The notes under the pieces: generated by a model
What the model was told of the DNA's origin: nothing
The model's input: only the letters and a program-made list of their open reading frames with translations
The model's database searches: none
Position numbers and translations under genes: made by a program
Assembly: GCA_963644855.1 (NCBI GenBank)
Contig: CAVIQL010000007.1
Coordinates: 1 to 64,000 of the forward strand
Length of the DNA stretch: 64,000 nt
Source: UBA6398 sp963644855
Lineage (GTDB): Bacteria > Bacteroidota > Bacteroidia > Bacteroidales > Bacteroidaceae
Direction of reading: 5' to 3'
Shown here: in pieces, positions 53,205 through 61,391 of the stretch
Layout of the letters: each line of letters opens with the position of its first letter
Position numbering within the stretch: position 1 is the first letter of the stretch

Positions 53205-53267
53205 TTATATGTATAGGAAACTATTTTGTGTGTTTGAAATGGGGTATATTAGTTTCTGATATTGCTT

Positions 53268-55226
53268 TTATTCGTCCCAACGTTTGTTTCTCGCTTTGTC
53301 CAAAGCCACTTCCATTTTCTTAAGCTCGTTATAACGCAGCATAAGAGCGGTTAGTTTTTCTTCGTCAGCAGCAATTTCGGGCTTTTGCATTTCGGCAAGC
53401 ACTCGGTTTTCTTCTTCTTTTACATACGATATTCTAAATCGGTTGATTGCATCAGGAACTACATCGTAAAGTTTGTCTTCTATTTTCTCCACAGTATTTC
53501 TTTGGCTCTCGCGCAACTGATATTTTTCGCTTTCCAAAGCAGCGGCGATTTTGCTTATTTGCTGATTGGTGTGAAACAAAAAATATTTGCTTGGTAAGAA
53601 ACCTGTTTCGTTGGAATGCAATACTGCTTCGTCAAGAATTGTCTGATATTCCGGGCGCGAGAATTTAAGATTGTCGTTCTTCAAACAGTAATTTATAAAA
53701 TCAATCACGTTCATTAATTTCGCCCCCTCGTTGGTATTTACTTCTGCAAGTTGTCTTTCTCCATAAAGTAACACATACCATATAAGTTCGCGCTCATACT
53801 TTTCGGTAAGTCCATAATGATGCGTTTCTTCGGGCATCTCCTTTGCCTGTTCTTGGTTTTCTGAATTGTTGTCCTGTTGTGGATCGGCTGTCGTTGCTGG
53901 GTTGGCGTGTTCTTCATCAATATGTTCGCGTCGCTTTCTTGCCACAGCGTCAACAAGCAAGTTCTCATCGGTGTTGAGAGTTCTGCTGCATTCGCTCACA
54001 TACATGGCACGCAATATTTTATCGGGTATAAGCGAGATGCTTGTAACGATGTTTTCCACGAGCGAAGCGCGTTTAACAGGGTCGTCTGCGCTTTCTTCCA
54101 TAAACAAACCAGTCTTAAAACGAATGAAATCGGTTTGATGCGAATCGATATAGGCGCGATATTCTTCGGCATTGTGCTTGCGTGCAAAACTATCCGGGTC
54201 GTCGCCGTCGGGAAGAAGCAGCACTTTCACATTCAAACCTTCTGCAAGCAGCATGTCGATGCCTCGTATCGAAGCTTTAATGCCTGCTTTGTCGCCGTCA
54301 TATAATACAGTGATGTTTTTGGTGAAGCGTCTAATCATTCTTATTTGTCCCTGTGTGAGCGAAGTGCCCGAAGATGCCACTACATTCTTAATCCCGCTTT
54401 GATGCATAGAAATAACATCGGTGTAGCCTTCCACCAAAAAGCAACGGTCTTCCTTTTGAATATATCGTTTGGCAATATAAATGCCATAAAGTTCGCTTCG
54501 TTTGTTGTAAATCTCCGATTCAGGAGAATTCACATACTTTGCAACCGTTTTGTCGGTTGTTAGAACTCTTCCGCCAAACGCAACCACGCGTCCGCTCACG
54601 GTATAAACTGGAAATATCACGCGTCCCGAGAAACGATCAATCAGTTTCCCGTCATCACGTTTGTAGCAAAGCCCCGTTTTAAGAATGTATTCCTCCTTGA
54701 AACCTTTAGCTCTTGCAGCATCGGCAAACGCAGTTCGTTCTTTTTGGCAGTATCCTAACCCAAATTCTCTGATAGTATCGTCGCGAAAACCACGGCTGCG
54801 AAAATATTGCATACCAATGGCAATGCCGTCGGCATGGTTGTGAAGCACATTCTGAAAATATTTTTCAGCCCAAGCATTGAGCACAAACATACTCTCACGC
54901 AAGTTTTCCGCCTCGCGTTCTTCGTCGGTCATCTCCTTTTCGCGAATCTCGATATGATATTTGGCGGCGAGCCAGCGCAAAGCCTCGGGATAAGAAATCT
55001 GCTCGTGTTCCATAAGAAAATGAACCACATTCCCGCCTTTGCCACATGAAAAGCATTTGCAAATTCCACGTGCCGGCGAAACATAAAACGACGGAGTCTT
55101 CTCGTCATGAAACGGACAAAGTCCACGATAGTTCACGCCCGCCCTGCGGAGTGTTACAAATTCCGACACAACCTCCACAATGTCGGCCGCGTCCATTATC
55201 TTCTGTATCGTTTCCCTATCTATCAT
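53268..55226 (-). CDS. dnaG: DNA primase
   Basis: Primase that makes RNA primers at the replication fork, 652 residues. The zinc-binding CHC2 domain is intact (CPFHDEKTPSFYV, then CKCFSCGKGGNVVHF, residues ~37-65). The Toprim core has FLVEGYTDVISMHQSG and VLYDGDKAGIKASIRG near 260-315. The C-terminal ~200 residues are the DnaB-binding region, which is poorly conserved in general. Full length. It is transcribed alone on the minus strand; a repeat array lies upstream. Confidence 0.96.
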   Translation of the reverse strand: MIDRETIQKIMDAADIVEVVSEFVTLRRAGVNYRGLCPFHDEKTPSFYVSPARGICKCFSCGKGGNVVHFLMEHEQISYPEALRWLAAKYHIEIREKEMTDEEREAENLRESMFVLNAWAEKYFQNVLHNHADGIAIGMQYFRSRGFRDDTIREFGLGYCQKERTAFADAARAKGFKEEYILKTGLCYKRDDGKLIDRFSGRVIFPVYTVSGRVVAFGGRVLTTDKTVAKYVNSPESEIYNKRSELYGIYIAKRYIQKEDRCFLVEGYTDVISMHQSGIKNVVASSGTSLTQGQIRMIRRFTKNITVLYDGDKAGIKASIRGIDMLLAEGLNVKVLLLPDGDDPDSFARKHNAEEYRAYIDSHQTDFIRFKTGLFMEESADDPVKRASLVENIVTSISLIPDKILRAMYVSECSRTLNTDENLLVDAVARKRREHIDEEHANPATTADPQQDNNSENQEQAKEMPEETHHYGLTEKYERELIWYVLLYGERQLAEVNTNEGAKLMNVIDFINYCLKNDNLKFSRPEYQTILDEAVLHSNETGFLPSKYFLFHTNQQISKIAAALESEKYQLRESQRNTVEKIEDKLYDVVPDAINRFRISYVKEEENRVLAEMQKPEIAADEEKLTALMLRYNELKKMEVALDKARNKRWDE

Positions 55227-55356
55227 ATTCTATTAAGCCATGCTGCCAAATAGCAGTAAATTCTACATTTGAACATTCAAAGTTAGTGATTTCTTTTCTA
55301 CGTCGCAAATCGTTTCTCCTATGCAGATATCCCCACGTTCATAAACCCTATAAAAA

Positions 55357-55575
55357 CAACAAGGCATATCGCAAAAATAATATCAGACATTATTTAAACA
55401 ATGTCAGACTTTATTTGAATAATAACTGACATTAGAAAAACGTCATTTTACATCGTTTTTACGGGGGGTAAAATCTTTTTTAAGAGGTCAGAACTAATTT
55501 AAATTTCAAGGCTTGGAATTTAAATTAGATGCCTTGGAATTTTTGCTATATCCTATCTCGTTTTTTATAACTTCT
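55357..55575. repeat. long composite 21-bp phased array
   Basis: Clear centre bases lie at 55364, 55385, 55406 and 55427, then at 55490, 55511, 55532 and 55553. The 63-bp step between the two blocks is exactly three periods, so both are in phase. The first block has TATCAGAC-type units; the second has ATGCCTTGGAATTT, also found at 51431-51443. It lies in the gap between dnaG and the outer-membrane barrel gene. Confidence 0.85.
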
Positions 55576-55644
55576 ATTAGGCTTGCAAAAACGTCTACGT
55601 CTGAATTCCGAAACCTTGACTTTTTGAAAGCAATGTGGTTTGTT

Positions 55645-55682
55645 TGTGTCGAAAAGTGTACATAATGTTTGACACATGTACA
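55645..55682. promoter_or_regulatory. nested inverted repeats upstream of the outer-membrane protein promoter
   Basis: TGTGTC (55645) pairs with GACACA (55671), and TGTACAT (55657-55663) with ATGTACA (55676-55682). They end 40 bases upstream of the -33 element. They could be a regulator site. No regulator gene lies beside them. Confidence 0.35.
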
Positions 55683-55721
55683 AAATATTGGTTTGTCAAA
55701 GCATTTTTTTTACACCAAAAG

Positions 55722-55751
55722 TTTGGCAATATAGAAAAATATATACCTTTG
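55722..55751 (+). promoter_or_regulatory. promoter of the outer-membrane barrel gene
   Basis: TTTG at 55722-55725 and TACCTTTG at 55744-55751, 18-bp spacer, a good Bacteroidota promoter. The leader is about 66 bases. Confidence 0.75.
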
Positions 55752-55821
55752 CATCGACAAAAATGAAACGCTGAGGCATAAAGCCGAGGCAATATGTGTA
55801 ACACAAAAAACAAATAAGAAG

Positions 55822-56361
55822 ATGAAAAAGTTTTTGTTTACTTTGGTAGCAGCAGTGATCACACTCACAGCAAGCGCACAAGTTTATGTCGGTGGTGAAG
55901 TAGGTTTCTGGCGTAACTGGAACGACAACCACACAACATTCTCTCTCGTTCCCGAAATCGGTTACAATCTTAGCGACAATTGGGCAATCGGAACCAAAAT
56001 CGGCTATACCTACAACTACAAAGATGGTACAAAAGTCAATGGTGTTGAAGTAGCTCCCTATGCACGTTATACATTCGCAAAGTTCGATGCTGTAAGTCTC
56101 TTTGTTGATGGTGGCTTCGGCTTTATGACCTACAAAGTTTCCCCGAAACACGGCAAATCCAGCGACTCTCAAAACGGTTGGGAAGTAGGATTGACTCCTG
56201 GTGTGAAAGTAGATCTCACAAGCAAACTCTCTTTCGTAGCTCACGTAGGTTTCTTTGGTTACAGAGATGCTGACGATACCAATTGCGCATGGGGTGAAGA
56301 CGGATTTGGTTTCAAACTCGATGGCAACAACCTCAACTTTGGTCTCTACTACAACTTCTAA
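55822..56361 (+). CDS. outer-membrane beta-barrel protein
   Basis: Small porin-like barrel, 179 residues with a signal peptide (FLFTLVAAVITLTASAQ). The mature part is a series of amphipathic strands (VYVGGEVGFWRNWN, FSLVPEIGYNLSDNWAIGTK, YARYTFAKFDAVSLFVDGG, GWEVGLTPGVKVDLTSKLSF) and it ends in an aromatic residue (NNLNFGLYYNF), the outer-membrane assembly signal. It fits the OMP_b-brl type. It has a clean promoter and terminator and is probably well expressed. Confidence 0.9.
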   Translation: MKKFLFTLVAAVITLTASAQVYVGGEVGFWRNWNDNHTTFSLVPEIGYNLSDNWAIGTKIGYTYNYKDGTKVNGVEVAPYARYTFAKFDAVSLFVDGGFGFMTYKVSPKHGKSSDSQNGWEVGLTPGVKVDLTSKLSFVAHVGFFGYRDADDTNCAWGEDGFGFKLDGNNLNFGLYYNF

Positions 56362-56385
56362 TCAGAAGCATAGACTAAACAATAA

Positions 56386-56413
56386 AAGGCGTGGCGCATA
56401 TGTGCCGCGCCTT
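56386..56413 (+). terminator. terminator of the outer-membrane barrel gene
   Basis: AAGGCGTGGC pairs with GCCGCGCCTT (one T-G pair) around an eight-base loop, followed by ATTTGTTT. Confidence 0.75.
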
Positions 56414-56542
56414 ATTTGTTTACACAAAAATCTTCGCGCTTTTTGTTTGCCTATTTGCTTGCACCAACGCCTTATTTACACCGATAAAATGTAGTTTGTA
56501 TGGCAATAAAACAACTAAGCCCCATCAAACAACGATTGCACC

Positions 56543-56572
56543 TTTGCCGCTCAATATAATTTTGTATATTTG
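56543..56572 (+). promoter_or_regulatory. promoter of the DUF1573-manC operon
   Basis: TTTG at 56543-56546 and TATATTTG at 56565-56572 with an 18-bp spacer. It lies inside the longer open frame that begins at 56391, which is therefore not the real start. Confidence 0.75.
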
Positions 56573-56597
56573 CACCAATCTATTAAAGAATAAGAAG

Positions 56598-56996
56598 ATG
56601 AAAAAAATGATTATGTGCATGGTAGCAGGTTTGCTCAGCATGGCAATTCATGCCCAAGACAAATTTGCAGACATAAAGTTCGATACCACGACTTTCAACT
56701 TCGGTAAATTCTATTCCGACGAAGGCAAGCAAAGCCACACATTCACATTTACCAACACCGGAAACATGCCTCTGATAATAAACCAGGCAGTAACGTCATG
56801 CGGTTGCACAGTTTCAACATATACAAAAGAACCCGTAGCTCCCGGCAAAACAGGAAAAGTAAACGTGGTGTACAACGGGCTCGGCAAATTTCCAGGACAA
56901 TTCAAGAAAACCATAACACTCCGTACAAACGCAAAGAATCCCATGATACGCCTCACAATAGAAGGCGATATGGAGGAACGCAACTCAAACAATTAA
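56598..56996 (+). CDS. DUF1573-domain exported protein
   Basis: Secreted or periplasmic protein of 132 residues from ATG 56598, with a signal peptide (MIMCMVAGLLSMAIHAQ). The mature part is a single Ig/ASH-like DUF1573 domain: FDTTTFNFGKFYSDEGKQSH, FTNTGNMPLIINQAVTSCGC, PGKTGKVNVVYN, ITLRTNAKNPMIRLTI. The CGC motif is typical. Function is unknown. Earlier in-frame codons lie upstream of the promoter box and are excluded. manC follows after 13 bases. Confidence 0.9.
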   Translation: MKKMIMCMVAGLLSMAIHAQDKFADIKFDTTTFNFGKFYSDEGKQSHTFTFTNTGNMPLIINQAVTSCGCTVSTYTKEPVAPGKTGKVNVVYNGLGKFPGQFKKTITLRTNAKNPMIRLTIEGDMEERNSNN

Positions 56997-57009
56997 CCCC
57001 GATACTTAT

Positions 57010-58065
57010 ATGGACAACAACAACCACTTGGTAATAATGGCAGGCGGAGTAGGCAGTCGTTTTTGGCCTATGAGCAGCGAAGAGAAACCCAAGCAATTCT
57101 TAGATGTATTGGGCACGGGGCGTTCGCTAATTCAAATGACGTATGATCGTTTTCATGGAATTTGTCCGGAACAAAACACTTGGGTGGTTACATCGGTAAA
57201 CTATTTCAACCAAGTGCACGAACAGTTGCCCGATATTCCTGTTGAGAACATTCTGCTCGAACCTTTTCGCCGCAACACGGCACCATGTATTGCTTATGTC
57301 AGTTGGAAAATAAAGAAAAGCAATCCGCGCGCAAACATTGTGATTACTCCGAGCGACCATGTGGTGAAAGATGTGAAATCGTTTGAACAAGCAATAAAGG
57401 AATGTATGGATTTCACGGCAGAAACCGACTCTATTGTTACCCTTGGCATTCGTCCTACTGCGCCCGAAACGGGATACGGATATATTGAAGCAGACTTGAG
57501 CTATGCATCTTCGCGTGCCAAGAATATATTCCGCGTTGATTCGTTCAAGGAAAAGCCTTCGCTCGAACTTGCAAAGCAATACATTGCCAAGAACAACTAT
57601 TTCTGGAATGCAGGGATATTTATGTGGAATGTGCAGACCATTGTGAACGCGTTTAGAGTATATCAGCCCGAGATGGCAAAGAAATTTGAAGATTTGTCGG
57701 CAAGTTTCGGTACGGATAGCGAGCGTGAGTGTGTAAACAAGACGTATGAGCAACTCGAATCTATAAGTGTTGACTATGCAATAATGGAGAAAGCCGAAGA
57801 AATATTCGTGTGTCAGGCTTCTTTTGACTGGAGTGATGTAGGTACGTGGGGAGCTTTGAAAAACCAAATAGAGTGTGATGTTCACGGCAATGCGGTTGTG
57901 GGAGACGTGGATTTATACGAAACAAACAATTGCATTATCCATTGTTCGCAAAACAAGAAGGTGGTTGTTCAAGGTCTCGACGGATATATTGTGGCAGAGA
58001 AAGACGGCAAACTAATGATTTGCAAACTTTCGGAAGAACAGCGCATCAAATTATTTCATAACTAA
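57010..58065 (+). CDS. manC: mannose-1-phosphate guanylyltransferase
   Basis: Nucleotidyltransferase making GDP-mannose for surface glycans and GDP-fucose, 351 residues (single-domain form). The N-terminal GGVGSRFWPMSSEEKPKQFL holds the nucleotide-binding loop. VITPSDHVV, ETGYGYIEAD, FKEKPSLELAKQYI and FWNAGIFMWNV are family signatures. The fused isomerase domain of longer enzymes is absent. It lies 13 bases after DUF1573 and ends at a strong terminator. Confidence 0.94.
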   Translation: MDNNNHLVIMAGGVGSRFWPMSSEEKPKQFLDVLGTGRSLIQMTYDRFHGICPEQNTWVVTSVNYFNQVHEQLPDIPVENILLEPFRRNTAPCIAYVSWKIKKSNPRANIVITPSDHVVKDVKSFEQAIKECMDFTAETDSIVTLGIRPTAPETGYGYIEADLSYASSRAKNIFRVDSFKEKPSLELAKQYIAKNNYFWNAGIFMWNVQTIVNAFRVYQPEMAKKFEDLSASFGTDSERECVNKTYEQLESISVDYAIMEKAEEIFVCQASFDWSDVGTWGALKNQIECDVHGNAVVGDVDLYETNNCIIHCSQNKKVVVQGLDGYIVAEKDGKLMICKLSEEQRIKLFHN

Positions 58066-58090
58066 GAGATTGTTTTTTCAATGATATCGA

Positions 58091-58113
58091 AAGGGAAGTA
58101 TTGTACTTCCCTT
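58091..58113 (+). terminator. terminator of manC
   Basis: AAGGGAAGTA and TACTTCCCTT form a perfect 10-bp stem with loop TTG, followed by TTTTATTTT. Confidence 0.88.
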
Positions 58114-58175
58114 TTTTATTTTGCTAATAGTTTTCGCTTTAGCGTTTGAAAAATATTGGGGAAAGTTTCTCGTTT

Positions 58176-58262
58176 CAACGATGTCAAATATCATTCAAAT
58201 AATGTCAGACATTATTTAAAAAAGATGCCTTATCGTTTTTGCGAAATGCGTTATCGTAAATT
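58176..58262. repeat. 21-bp phased palindromic array
   Basis: Centre bases at 58186, 58207, 58228 and 58249, exactly 21 bp apart; GACATTATTTAAAAAAGATG and CTTATCGTTTTTGCGAAATG are successive units. It lies between the convergent manC and LytTR genes. Confidence 0.85.
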
Positions 58263-58321
58263 CTGTATTTGTTGTGGTTTTAACGGGAAAGATTATCTGT
58301 GTTGTAATGTATTGACAGACT

Positions 58322-59044
58322 TTATTTTACAGTCTTTCCGTTTAAGTACTCAAGCAATGCGGGGCGATAGGGACGGGAAACTGTGATGTGTTTATTGCCT
58401 ACGATTACAGTATCGCCCTCAAGAACACTTATCTTATCGAGTGCGATGATAAAGGAGCGGTGAACTCGCATAAATCTTTCAGAGGGCAGTGCCTGGCTCA
58501 CGGCTTGCATTGTGGTGATGGTATAGATAGGCGTTTTACGGTTTGCCGTGTGTATCATCACATAGTCTTTGAGCGCTTCAATGTATAGGATTTCGTCGAG
58601 TGATACGGCCAATAGTTTATGCTCACTGCGCACATAGATTTTCTCGCAGTCTTTCGAATTTGACGATTCTTCGGCTCTTTTTTGCAGTTCAAACCAGTGG
58701 AGCGCCTTGTTTGCTGCATTCATGAAATCAGTGAAGTTTATGGGCTTCAATAGATAGTCGAGCGCTTGCGTTTTATAGCTTTCGATGGCGTATTCGCTGA
58801 ATGCTGTGGTGAATATAACCTTTGTTGCAGAATCGATGATTTTTGAAAATTCCAAACCATTAAGGTCGGGCATTTGTATGTCGAGAAACAACAGTTGGGT
58901 ACCGTCTTCTTTTATTCTTCCTAGTGCTTCAATAGCACTAGTATACTTACCAGTGAGTGTGAGAAAAGGTACTCGGCTTGCATAGTTAGCCAATAATTCG
59001 AGAGCCAATGGTTCATCATCGATAATAGCACAAGTTATGTTCAT
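58322..59044 (-). CDS. LytTR-family response regulator
   Basis: Response regulator of 240 residues. The receiver domain (1-120) has acidic residues DDEP, the phosphoacceptor in LLFLDIQMPDLNG, and the switch Thr and Lys in VIFTTAFSEY and LLKPI. The C-terminal LytTR DNA-binding domain (~140-235) has KIYVRSEHKLLAVSLDEILY and RFMRVHRSFIIALDKI. The start overlaps the kinase stop by four bases. It presumably controls the export operon just upstream on the same strand. Confidence 0.95.
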   Translation of the reverse strand: MNITCAIIDDEPLALELLANYASRVPFLTLTGKYTSAIEALGRIKEDGTQLLFLDIQMPDLNGLEFSKIIDSATKVIFTTAFSEYAIESYKTQALDYLLKPINFTDFMNAANKALHWFELQKRAEESSNSKDCEKIYVRSEHKLLAVSLDEILYIEALKDYVMIHTANRKTPIYTITTMQAVSQALPSERFMRVHRSFIIALDKISVLEGDTVIVGNKHITVSRPYRPALLEYLNGKTVK

Positions 59045-60105
59045 CTTGTTTGTATTATGAGGTGTGAAAAATATTTTGTACCGTCATCGTTTACGCCTTT
59101 TTGCCAATGATAATGCCCGGGATAAAGGTTGTTTAAGCGTTGTTGCAGGTTTTGCAGTCCTATTCCTCCCGGACTAAGCTCCTTTCCTTTTTTAGGGAAA
59201 TTGGAATTCTCGCAAAAAAAGTCGATAACGCCATCGCTTATGGCTTCAAGCGATATGTTTATGAAGCTCTTTTCAGAGAGATTTATACCATGCTTGAAAG
59301 CATTCTCTACAAGGGAAATAAACAATAGGGGAGCGACGGTGATTTCGCAGTTTGCTGGGATATTCTGCTTAACATTGATTTCTACATTTGCCGCCGTGCG
59401 CATACGCATTAGGGTGATGTATGAATTCAAGAAGTCGGTTTCTTTTGCAAGCGGTGTGAATTGCGCTTGGTTGTCGTATAACAGGTAGCGCAATAGGCGT
59501 GAAAGTTCCTGGATAGCCTTTTGAGCCTTGTCGGTGTCGAACATTGTCAAGGCGTAAATGTTGTTCAGAGTGTTGAGAAGGAAATGTGGGTTGATCTGAT
59601 TGCGCAAATTCTTAAGTTCTGCGTTTCTTTTTCCAAGTTCAGCCTCTTTCCTCGCATTTTCAGCCTTGTGCCAATTACGACTAAGGCGACATGCAAATCC
59701 AAAAGCAGCCAAAAGCGACATTGTAACGGCATCGCGGAGCATGAAAAGCCATTGGGCAGGAATTTTCTTTGCTTCACCTGGGTGATGGTGGGGGTGCGGC
59801 ATAACTTGGGTAATCATCAGATGTATCAGCACTACTATCACAAAAATCAGCAGTATTTCCAAAACAAAAAACAACTGCCGTCTGTTTTGCATGAACAATC
59901 GTGGAACCAGTAAGAAGTAGTTGATATAAAACACAGTAAACATCATAAGCGGCACAAAGCACCACCGTAGATAGGCATTGAGAGTGATAGTGCTTTGCCC
60001 GTGGTTGAATATCAACGGAGTGCTGAACACAAAAAGCCATGCAAGCACATGCATGAACACTTCTGCTGTGTATGTGCTTACAAGGCTTTTGTTTGCTTTT
60101 GGCAT
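59041..60105 (-). CDS. LytS-type sensor histidine kinase
   Basis: Inner-membrane kinase of 354 residues from ATG 60105. There are four membrane helices (~residues 17-125: VFMHVLAWLFVFSTPLIF, WCFVPLMMFTVFYINYFLLV, LFFVLEILLIFVIVVLIHLM, LRDAVTMSLLAAFGFACR) with a His-rich loop (PHPHHHPGE) between the third and fourth. The phosphoacceptor box is LKNLRNQINPHFLLNTLNNI and the ATPase has LVENAFKHGI and GGIGLQNLQQRL. An ATG at 60126 is only six bases from the promoter box at 60133-60140, so I prefer 60105. Confidence 0.92.
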   Translation of the reverse strand: MPKANKSLVSTYTAEVFMHVLAWLFVFSTPLIFNHGQSTITLNAYLRWCFVPLMMFTVFYINYFLLVPRLFMQNRRQLFFVLEILLIFVIVVLIHLMITQVMPHPHHHPGEAKKIPAQWLFMLRDAVTMSLLAAFGFACRLSRNWHKAENARKEAELGKRNAELKNLRNQINPHFLLNTLNNIYALTMFDTDKAQKAIQELSRLLRYLLYDNQAQFTPLAKETDFLNSYITLMRMRTAANVEINVKQNIPANCEITVAPLLFISLVENAFKHGINLSEKSFINISLEAISDGVIDFFCENSNFPKKGKELSPGGIGLQNLQQRLNNLYPGHYHWQKGVNDDGTKYFSHLIIQTR

Positions 60106-60132
60106 ATCAATGTTTTTAGATGTCATCAGCTG

Positions 60133-60140
60133 CAAAATTA
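60133..60140 (-). promoter_or_regulatory. -7 box in front of the sensor kinase
   Basis: The minus strand reads TAATTTTG (TAnnTTTG). It lies in the 26-47-base gap after the permease gene, so the kinase pair can be expressed apart from the export operon. Confidence 0.6.
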
Positions 60141-60152
60141 AAAATAAATCCG

Positions 60153-61388
60153 TTATTCATACCTAATTGCCTCTATCGGATCCATTCCTGCAGCTTTCTT
60201 GGCAGGATACCAACCAAAGAAAATACCAGTTGCAGAACAAACCACAAAACTAATCAATACACTCCACGGCTGGATTACTATCGGCCATTTTGCAAATATG
60301 TTTACGCCAAATGAAGCAAGTATTCCAAAGACTACGCCAATCAGTCCGCCCGTAACACTAAGTAATACCGCTTCGATAAGGAACTGGTTGAGAATATCCA
60401 TGCCTCTTGCACCCACCGACATTCGAAGACCGATTTCGCGTGTACGCTCTGTTACCGAGACATACATAATGTTCATAATTCCAATACCGCCGACAATTAG
60501 TGAAATACAAGCAACAACCAAAAGCAATGTGGTCATCAAATCACTTGTGGAGTTCATCATCGTGGAAAGTTCCTTTTGCGAACGAATAGTGAAGTCATCG
60601 TCATATTCTCCTTCTTCATTCTTTTTGATTTTATGACTCTCACGCAATAGATTTGTAACGTCTTCGATAGCTTCGTCTGTAATATCTTCTGTAAGCGCCG
60701 AGGCATTTATACCTTGAAGATAGGTTACGGCAAGCACACGTTTCATAATGGTTGTATAAGGCGCTAAAACCACATCGTCTTGGTCCATTCCGAAAGAGTT
60801 ATATCCTTTGGATTTAAGAACGCCTATTACTTTCATCGGAATAGAGTTGAATCTTATAACTCTTCCTACAGGGTCGCTTCCGTCAGGGAAAAGATTGTCT
60901 TTAACCGTCTTACCTATAATACAAACTTTGGCGCTGGTTTTTATATCATCGTCGGTAAACTTATCGCCTTCCTCGATTGTCAACTGCCTAATAGTTAAGT
61001 AGTCGTTGTTTATACCATAAACGGTAGATGGAGTATTATTGTTTCCATATATGAATTGTCCAGAACTATTTACACTTGGACTGATAGCTGCAAGATATTT
61101 TGCGTTGTCAACCAAATATTGAAAGTCCTTCAATTTCATCGATTGCATTTCGCTCGCATCTTGACGCACTCCACCAGGACCATTATCTTGACCGGGACGT
61201 ATCATAATCATGTTGGATCCCATCTCGGAGATTTGCTTCTGAATACTCTTCTTTGAACCTTGACCAATGGCAAGCATGGTAATTACAGAAGCAACACCGA
61301 TTATGATTCCGAGCATTGTGAGAAACGAGCGTAGCTTGTTGGCTGCAATTGCACGAAACGCTATTTGAAATAGATTGTGTACGTTCAT
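60153..61388 (-). CDS. MacB-type ABC permease
   Basis: Inner-membrane permease, 411 residues, the membrane half of a split MacB. The N-terminal helix is FLTMLGIIIGVASVITMLAI, the periplasmic MacB-PCD domain runs ~45-270, and the C-terminal FtsX domain has LLLVVACISLIVGGIGIMNI, VTERTREIGLRMSVGARG, and helices LLSVTGGLIGVVFGILASFG and VLISFVVCSATGIFFGWYP. It starts three bases after the ATPase gene. Unlike the operon at 28.7-36.6 kb it has only one permease, implying a homodimer. Confidence 0.94.
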   Translation of the reverse strand: MNVHNLFQIAFRAIAANKLRSFLTMLGIIIGVASVITMLAIGQGSKKSIQKQISEMGSNMIMIRPGQDNGPGGVRQDASEMQSMKLKDFQYLVDNAKYLAAISPSVNSSGQFIYGNNNTPSTVYGINNDYLTIRQLTIEEGDKFTDDDIKTSAKVCIIGKTVKDNLFPDGSDPVGRVIRFNSIPMKVIGVLKSKGYNSFGMDQDDVVLAPYTTIMKRVLAVTYLQGINASALTEDITDEAIEDVTNLLRESHKIKKNEEGEYDDDFTIRSQKELSTMMNSTSDLMTTLLLVVACISLIVGGIGIMNIMYVSVTERTREIGLRMSVGARGMDILNQFLIEAVLLSVTGGLIGVVFGILASFGVNIFAKWPIVIQPWSVLISFVVCSATGIFFGWYPAKKAAGMDPIEAIRYE

Positions 61389-61391
61389 AAT

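Noticed and set aside
56391..56597. N-terminal extension of the DUF1573 protein
   Set aside because: It begins inside the preceding terminator hairpin and crosses the promoter; the signal peptide starts at ATG 56598.
7819..58262. Transposon or insertion-sequence origin with an encoded transposase
   Set aside because: No transposase gene is present in the window, and I could not identify target duplications; a non-autonomous element remains possible.
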